Positions 57,263 to 64,000 of a stretch of DNA of 64,000 nucleotides are shown here, piece by piece. This stretch comes from Bugulina stolonifera (taxonomy: Eukaryota > Bryozoa > Gymnolaemata > Cheilostomatida > Bugulidae). Every line of letters starts with the position of its first letter. The stretch's first letter is position 1. The notes beneath the pieces were generated by a model. It did no database searches. It worked only from the letters and a program-made list of their open reading frames with translations, and had not been told where the DNA came from. Position numbers and translations under genes: made by a program. The stretch spans positions 18,424,501-18,488,500 of the forward strand of contig OW285190.1 in NCBI GenBank assembly GCA_935421135.1. Direction: 5' to 3'.

Positions 57263-57720
57263 ATGAGGATCACATTTCTCTTCATTATCCTGTGTTTTGG
57301 TAAGAATTGTTTACTATTTATATATATTTATGTTACACACTATTCCTTTTCTCTCTCAATAACACTATCATATAATAGTGGACTACATATTGCCACAAAT
57401 CATACCTTTGTATATGGACAATAATGCGTGCTAATACCTGCTACAAATAGGCTGATGTTACCTATTATAGTGTTTTGGAGTTTCTGTAGTTCCCAATTAG
57501 AATATTAAAGAAGCAGACAGTTTACCAGAATTCAGTGTTGTATGTACATGTGTATGTAATTATTTAAATTGACCTATTTTAACTTACGCCTTCTACTCTG
57601 TTCACAGCCCCCTTAGTGGTCCTTCAGGACAGCTCAGTTCAGGCTAGTAGCTCTGCCAGTGCATCCCTTGAATCAAGTGAGAAACATTCTGCCAGTGGCT
57701 CTGCTGAAGGAACGAAATAA
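57263..57720 (+). CDS. Small Ser/Ala-rich secreted peptide, 49 aa, two exons
   Basis: Exon 1 is 57263-57299 and exon 2 is 57608-57720; the intron has gtaag and ttcacag borders and phase 1 on both sides. Exon 1 encodes a signal peptide core (MRITFLFIILCF). The mature part (about 30 residues) is Ser/Ala-rich with a few acidic and Lys residues and no cysteine (VQASSSASASLESSEK). I do not recognise a family. Support comes from the TATA box, an ATG preceded by aag, the in-phase splice joining a signal peptide to an ordinary stop, and AATAAA about 120 bases after the stop. A short secreted or mucin-like peptide is the most that can be said. Against it: exon 1 overlaps the degenerate ankyrin sequence on the other strand. 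Confidence 0.55.
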
Positions 57721-57840
57721 CAACCACGGAGGAACAGTGATTCTCTTTGGATTGCTGTGCATATAAGATCTGTTATAATAGCAGCTACTGTTTCAACCAG
57801 ATGAACTGAGCTTTGCTGTATCAGCAGATTGAAATATAAA

Positions 57841-57846
57841 TAATAA
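57841..57846 (+). terminator. Poly(A) signal of the small secreted peptide gene
   Basis: AATAAA within ataaataataaacaat, about 120 bases beyond the stop codon. Confidence 0.5.
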
Positions 57847-57849
57847 ACA

Positions 57850-59006
57850 ATACAATAGCAAGGCAATGATTAACTTGTTTCAGTACTATTGATTTTACAA
57901 CCAATAGATTACATGAACAATAATGAGAAGCATATAATTGTACCATGTTATATCTTATCACTGTCCCAATGCTACCAAGTGACTCCAAGTTGGGCACCCC
58001 TCAAGATCCCATCTTACCTCTAAACTCATCTTAGATAGAACCGTGGCTAATCTATGGTTCCTCAGCATAGATACAGGCAAGTAAAATAAAGCAAAGAGAA
58101 GACAACACCTACTACATTGTACTAATATTACTACAGTATTATAGACTGTGTTCCTTACAGTTATAATTACAAAAAAAGAGTTTTATAGTTTGAAATTACA
58201 AAAGCAACAACCACATAATAGAAGTAAGACAGGTTGAATTGCAAGTTACATAAGGAAATATAGAAGTATAGTATAAAGTTGAATATTATTATATTGTTTT
58301 TCTTTGGAATAACTAATTACATATATACATGTATTAACTGGATATGAAAAGTAAACAAAGTTGCCATGGTGTAAGCCCTCTGTTAGGAAGGAGCATGGAT
58401 AAAAAATCAAAGTTGTAAAAAATGTATATCTTCGGCAAAATAATGTTACGGAGTTGACAATCCAAAAAGGTACATTCACTTTTTGTTGAATTATCCGAAG
58501 ACTGTAGCTGACAACTGATATTTCTTTGATAATTTTGTGTAGGCAAAGACAATAGACCAATGTAACTAGAAAAGTAAACTGAGATTATTCACACTTACTT
58601 TAGGCTTTGACTATTAGATACATTATATTACAATATTGTATGACGATCAAACATGTGAATGCAGTAAATACTGCTATAGTTTCACAAGGCTTGCCTCTAT
58701 CTAGCTTTACACAGAGCTCTCACGGGCCCAATAGACTTCTTAGTGCTTATTCAACATCTACTTGGTGACACCAAGGCACTAGTAACAAATATCACCTACA
58801 TGTAAATATATGAAATTCACAAATATACGGTATCGTACTTACATGTACAAGTACTTACATGTACAAATATACGGCATTGTACTTACATGTACAAATGTAT
58901 ATACATGTACATGCAGGACAGTCAACTGTCTTCCCTAGCTTTAACTGTCTAAACTTTTCCTTCACATCTCCATTCATGTCTTAGTTTACATTCACTTCAC
59001 ACAAAC
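57850..59006. other. Intergenic DNA, no gene seen
   Basis: A+T-rich sequence with several tacatgtaca-type palindromic motifs near 58800-58915. No exon is convincing on either strand. Confidence 0.45.
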
Positions 59007-62000
59007 GCAATACAATTCATGGTAACACAGGTACAAAACAATGCATGTGTTGTGGATGTGTCCCAGACGGCCCAAGGTCTGTACACAAGCCACCGACGAC
59101 TTGTAGGTGCAGATGCAGAGAACGGCTACCTAGCCAAAACAACCTCCCTAGCGTATGTTCAAAGTGTAATGCTCAAGTATCAATTGATCAACGCATCAAT
59201 ATAACTCATAGAATATATAAGTGTATGTATGATGTATTGAGTGATCTTGAGGGCACGAAGGCATACAAGAGATTGCAAAGTACAACACGAATCAAGCTCC
59301 TTATATAGCTGAAGGAGACAAAGGAAATACTAGACAAAGAAAACCACTAGTTCCGCCGTTTACATTAGTAAGCCGTTCACAATAGTAGGTCGTTTACACA
59401 AGGTCGTTCAAATAACAATAAGGCCGTTCATGATAGAGACGGCTAGTAATCAAACACTATAATTAGCTATAGAAAAGGTTACATAATCATATACTAAAGA
59501 TTATGTAACAAGCTAAACACTTACAGGATACTATTTATGATACAACAAAGACGACTATAATGGTAGACTATTATATGATAACATAAAGGGCTCGACGGCC
59601 TTAAGGGTCGTCGGCTAGCAGACTGGGGTCGTCCATTACACATGGAAACACAAGCAATACAATTTATGGTAGCGCAAGTACAGCACAATGCATGGTAACG
59701 CAGGTCCAATAAAATGCATGGGAACACAAGTATAATACAATTCATGGCAACACAAGTACAATACTATGCATGGTAACACAAGTGCAATACAATTCATGGT
59801 AACACAGGCTCAATCCAAAGTACAAGTCAATCCGTGGCAACACATGTACAATACAGTCCATAATAGCACAAGTACAGTCCCATGCATGGGAGCACAAGTG
59901 CAGTAGAAATGCATGGTCACATAGGTACAATACGATGGATGGTAATACATGTAGCACATGCACAATACAATGAATGGTGACATAGGTACGATGCAATGCA
60001 TGGTAACGCAAGTACCATACAATACATGGTAACACAAGTGCAGCGCAATGCATGGAAACAGAAGTATAATACAATTCATGGTAACACAGGTACAATACAA
60101 TGCATGGAAATACAAGTATAATACAATTCATGGCAACACAAGTACAGTACTATGCATGGTACCAAAAGTGCAGTCCAATTCATGGTAGCATAGGTCCAAT
60201 GAAATTCGTGGTTACACGGGTACAATGCAATGCATGATAACGCAGGTACAATACAATATATTGTACTTGTGTTACAATGCCATGCATGGTAACACTAGTA
60301 CACTACAATGTATGGTAACACAGGCATAATACAATGCATGGCAACACAGGTACCGCATAATGCAATGCAATGCATGGGAACACAGGTAGAATACATTGTA
60401 TGGAAACACGAGTACAAGTCAATGCATGGAAATACATGTACAATGCAATGCATGGGAACACAGGTACAATACAATTGATGGTAACACAGGGGCAATGCAA
60501 TTCGTGGCAACACAAGTACAATAAAATGCATGATAACACAAGTACAGTACAACGCATGGTAGCGGAAGTTCATGCAGTACAATTCATGGTTACACAGGTC
60601 AAATACAATGCATGGAGACAAAAATTAAATACAATTTCCACGTATTGTATTCAACTTGAGTCTCCAGGTGCAATACAGTGCATAGTAACACAAGTACAAT
60701 GCAATGCCTGTAAACACTAGTACACTACAGTACAAGAAAATGCATGGTAACACAAGTCCAATACAATGAATGGAAATACAAGTACAATACAATTCATGGT
60801 AACACAAGTCCAATACAATGCATGAACATACAAGTACAAGTCAATGCGTGGAAGCGCAGGTACAGTCAAGTGCATGGTAACGCAAGCACAATACAATTAA
60901 CGGTAACACAAGTACAATACAATGCATGGTAACACAAGTACAGCACAATGAATGGTAGCAGAAGTGCAATACAATTCATGATTACACAGGTCCAATAAAA
61001 TGCATGGAGACACGAGTTCGATGCAATGCGTGGTAACACAGGCACAGTGCAATGCACTGTAACACAAGTACCATAAAATGCATGAAACACATGTACAGTA
61101 CAATGCGTGGTAACACAAGTGCCATGGTAACACAGGCTCAATATAATTCATGGCAACACAGGTACAAGACATTGCACAGTAACACACGTCCAATGCAATG
61201 GATGGAGACACAAGTACAATGCAATGCGTGGTAACACAGGCACAGCGCAATGCATTGTAACACAGGCATAAAACAATGCATGGTAACACAGGTACCGCAT
61301 AATGCAATGCAATGCATGGGAACACAGGTAGAATACATTGTATGGAAACACGAGTACAAGTCAATGCATGGAAATACATGTACAATGCAATGCATGGGAA
61401 CACAGGTACAATACAATTGATGGTAACACAGGGGCAATGCAATTCGTGGCAACACAAGTACCATAAAATGCATGAAACACATGTACAGTACAATGCGTGG
61501 TAACACAAGTGCCATGGTAACACAGGCTCAATATAATTCATGGCAACACAGGTACAAAACATTGCACAGTAACACACGTCCAATGCAATGGATGGAGACA
61601 CAAGTACAATGCAATGCGTGGTAACACAGGCACAGCGCAATGCATTGTAACACAGGCATAAAACAATGCATGGTAACACAGATGCAATACAATGCATGGT
61701 CACACAGATGCAATACAATGCATGGTAACACATGTAACATACGATGCATTGCTGGCGAGGGTAGGATGTTGACTTGTGCGTGCCTCTTCAACTCCAGTTG
61801 CATCAACCTCTTCGACCATGACTTGAATCAGCTGCAAAATGCCCAAGATGCTTTGTTGAGCTTGACTACTGGACACGTAGCAAGAGTACATGTACATGTT
61901 GACCACTTGCAATTTACCACAAGTGTAAACTACAACGCATAGAGCTATAAAACGATACTGATAACAGTTTGTAACACAGAATTATATACAATAATGAACA

Positions 62001-62520
62001 CTAAGTTAGTCAAATATAACATACTACCGGCAGAAAGGACATCTGAGAACGTGATTGATTCTGACAGACTCTTCCAGACACTGAAAACACGTGTTCACAG
62101 GCTAGAATTCTGGCATCTTGACTTGCACGGAATTCCCACTCCACTTAAACAGCAGCTGAAGCTGTTACCATGATAACCCTGTAGTAGAAATGTAATAGCA
62201 AATTGTATATTTATATGATCTTCTTAACAATGCATGGTGACACAGATACAATCCAATTCATGGTAACACAGGCCCAATACAATTCACGGTAACACATGCC
62301 CAATACAATTCACGGTAACACAGGCGCAATACGATGCATGGTAAAACAGGTACCGCATATTGCATAGAAATACAAGTTCAATGCAATTCATCGTAACACA
62401 GATACACTACAATGCATAGTAAAACAAGTCCAATACAATGCATGGAAATACAAGTACAATACAATTCATGGTAACATAGGCTCAATGCAATTCATGTCAA
62501 CACAAGTACAAAACATTGCA
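59007..62520. repeat. 26-bp minisatellite field with higher-order duplications
   Basis: Unit caatacaatgcatggtaac plus acaagta (26 bp), highly variable between copies. Dense arrays lie at 59640-61740 and 62225-62515, with two outlying copies at 59007-59045. Blocks of about 190 bases are duplicated: 60310-60510 matches 61260-61460, and 61060-61280 matches 61460-61680. Unique islands remain at 59050-59640 and 61740-62225. The many Cys/His/Tyr/Val-rich minus-strand ORFs here are frames of the repeat, not genes. Confidence 0.9.
61750..62178 (-). pseudogene. Degenerate RING-finger fragment
   Basis: On the minus strand one frame gives EFRASQDARILACEH (62130-62090) and a second frame continues CFQCLEESVRINHVLRCPFC (about 62088-62029). 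Together they follow the RING order C-x-H, C-x2-C, about 12 residues, C-x2-C, typical of TRIM-type ubiquitin ligases, but a short deletion breaks the frame between the two halves. The first Cys pair is not recognisable. A further open stretch (61901-61750, SILGILQLIQVMVEEVDATG) could be a downstream exon. It sits in an island between minisatellite arrays. A sequencing or assembly error is possible. Confidence 0.4.
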
Positions 62521-62535
62521 AAAGCATAAGCATAA

Positions 62536-62690
62536 GCATGTACAGTATATGCATGCGTATCATTAGCATGCACAATATATACATAAGTATCATCAGCATG
62601 TACAGCATATGTATAAGTATCATCAGCATGCAGAGCATATTATGCATAAGTATCATCTGCATATACAGTATATGTATACATATAATCCTT
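62536..62690. repeat. About 30-bp tandem repeat
   Basis: About five copies with catgtacagcatatg and ataagtatcatcag. Confidence 0.8.
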
Positions 62691-62790
62691 CCATAAACGC
62701 CAGCATGTATGCCAGTAGATCAGTTGGAAACACATGCTCCAACCCACAGTATGCTCATCGTCACTCAGACATACTGCATCGCCCACTTAC

Positions 62791-62909
62791 CCATCACCAA
62801 TGAACTGAGACACTTGAGTCAACACACTGGCCGACAAAGTATTGGGTTCCCTCAATTGCTGGCATGCAGACTCACCAGAAGACTCAGCCTCCATGTCAGG
62901 TTCACTCAT
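62791..62909 (-). CDS. Candidate first coding exon of an unidentified gene
   Basis: An ATG at 62909 opens 39 codons (MSEPDMEAESSGESACQQ onward, acidic and Ser-rich) to a strong donor (GATGG|GTAAGT) after 62791, leaving phase 2. No downstream exon could be joined with certainty. The phase-compatible acceptor at 62179 gives a stop after 12 codons, and the degenerate RING fragment lies just beyond. It may be the 5' exon of the gene from which that fragment decayed. Confidence 0.3.
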
Positions 62910-63149
62910 TCTTAATTAAAATATCAAAATAAAAGGACAAAAACTATTAATATAATATGTGACGAAAGGGAATTGATCAAAAAAAAATAAAAAGACGCAG
63001 TGCAAAACTGCTTTACAATGGCTCTCCAACCTCCCCTTAGCCACCACCTCCGCCACCTCAGTGTTGGCTACCAAAGCACAACACAATTCGCATAAAAAGA
63101 GATAAAAAATGGAAAAAGCAATGTAGCAGAAAACGTGCCTTCCCTATTT

Positions 63150-64000
63150 TTTGTGTCTGTATCTTCTCCTTTGCCGTCTTCTTCGTACCTGCCTCTTCTC
63201 CTCTGTCGTTTTCTTTGTACCTGCTTCTTCTCCTTTGCCCTGTTCTTCGTACCTGCTTCTTCTCCTTTGCCCTGTTCTTCGTACCTGCTTCTTTTCCTTT
63301 GCCTTCTCCTTCGTACCTGCTTCTTCTCCTTTGCCCTCTTCTTCGTACCTGCTTCTTCTCCTTTGCCCTCGTCTTCTCCTTTGCCCTCTTCGTCGTACCT
63401 GCTTCTTCTCTTTTGCCCTCCTCTTTGTACCTGCTTGTTCTCCTTTGCCCTCTTCTTCGTACCTGCTTCTTCTCCTTTGCCCTCTTCTTCGTACCTGCTC
63501 CTTCTCCTTTGCCCTCTTCTTCGTTCCTGCTTCTTCTCCTTTGCCCTCCTCTTCGTACCTGCTTCTTCTCTTTTGCCCTCCTCTTCGTACCTGCTTCTTC
63601 TCCTTTGCCCTCCTCTTCGTATCTGCTTCTTCTCCTTTGCCCTCTTCTTCGTTCCTGCTTCTTCTCTTTTGCCCTCCTCTTCGTACCTGCTTCTTTTCCT
63701 TTGCCCTCCTCTTCGTACCTGCTTCTTCTCCTCCTTTACCCTCTTCTTCGTACCTGCTTCTTCTCCTTTGCCCTCCTCTTCGTACCTGTTTCTTCTCCTC
63801 CTTTACCCTCTTCTTCGTACCTGCTTCTTCTCCTTTGCCCTCTTCTTCGTACCTGCTTCTTCTCCTTTGCCCTCTTCTTCGTACCTGCTTCTTCTCCTTT
63901 GCCCTCCTCTTCGTACCTGCGTCTTCTCCTTTGCCCTCCTCTTCGTACCTGCTTCTTCTCCTTTGCCCTCTTCTTCGTACCTGCTTCTTCTCCTTTGCCC
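63150..64000. repeat. 32-bp pyrimidine-rich minisatellite, runs off the window
   Basis: About 27 copies of a unit with tacctgcttcttctcctttg and ccctcttcttcg. One strand is almost purely pyrimidine. The 32-bp period shifts frame each copy, so no long ORF results. The array continues past the window end. Confidence 0.93.

Noticed and set aside
59521..61806. A 278-codon minus-strand ORF and several others rich in Cys, Tyr, His, Val
   Set aside because: The 26-bp repeat keeps frames open by chance of composition; the repeating CHALYCTCV pattern appears in several frames.
1..64000. Standalone tRNA, rRNA or snRNA genes
   Set aside because: No cloverleaf-forming sequence or rRNA core was recognised. 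The only pol III A/B boxes seen belong to the SINE at 32371. A tRNAscan or Infernal run would be decisive.

Overview
The window is animal nuclear DNA, A+T-rich, with small exons, GT-AG introns of about 0.1-2.5 kb, abundant minisatellites and several transposable elements. Gene content (a secreted discoidin-domain protein, an NSRP1-type splicing regulator, two Rieske-bearing AIFM3-type flavoproteins, an ankyrin remnant) fits an early-branching marine invertebrate such as a sponge. The species cannot be fixed from the sequence alone. All multi-exon models were built by hand from splice sites and codon phase, and every junction given is phase-consistent.

Layout. (1) 1-1247: no gene seen. (2) 1248-13157, plus strand: an 11-exon gene for a secreted protein of about 548 residues with three discoidin/fucolectin-like modules. 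(3) 31502-14374, minus strand: an 11-exon NSRP1 (CCDC55) orthologue, convergent with the discoidin gene. Its first intron carries a 13.1-kb LTR element (18022-31113) with 2,992-bp LTRs that look identical and a CATG target duplication. The element's only large gene is a 2,048-codon ORF joining a Gag-like region to an envelope-like membrane glycoprotein, with no polymerase in between. (4) 31503-31919: a short CCAAT-containing interval between the divergent NSRP1 and AIFM3-type gene 1, a likely shared promoter. (5) 31920-36456 and 39165-49164, plus strand: two tandem AIFM3-type genes with the same phases at matching introns. Their divergence varies sharply from exon to exon, which suggests gene conversion. 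Copy 1 holds a tRNA-derived SINE in intron 1. Copy 2 holds a 29-bp minisatellite interrupted by a 997-bp hAT-like element. (6) 49596-54011: an intact 4.4-kb Ty3/Gypsy element, probably Mag clade, whose ATG lies inside a tRNA-Ser primer-binding site. (7) 54265-55176: a 0.9-kb inverted repeat whose loop holds an exact 70-bp copy of an exon-intron junction from AIFM3-type gene 2. (8) 55702-57720: a degenerate ankyrin gene remnant (minus) overlapped by a small two-exon gene for a Ser/Ala-rich secreted peptide (plus). (9) 59007-64000: minisatellite-rich DNA (26-bp and 32-bp families) with a degenerate RING-finger fragment and a candidate first exon on the minus strand.

How the parts relate. The host genes share no obvious pathway: extracellular carbohydrate or cell-surface binding, nuclear-speckle splicing control and membrane-linked redox/apoptosis signalling. 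What stands out is the mobile DNA. A pol-less Gag-Env element appears recently transposed and so must have relied on enzymes supplied in trans. A complete Gypsy element with its own enzymes lies about 18 kb away, although nothing here shows that the two interact.
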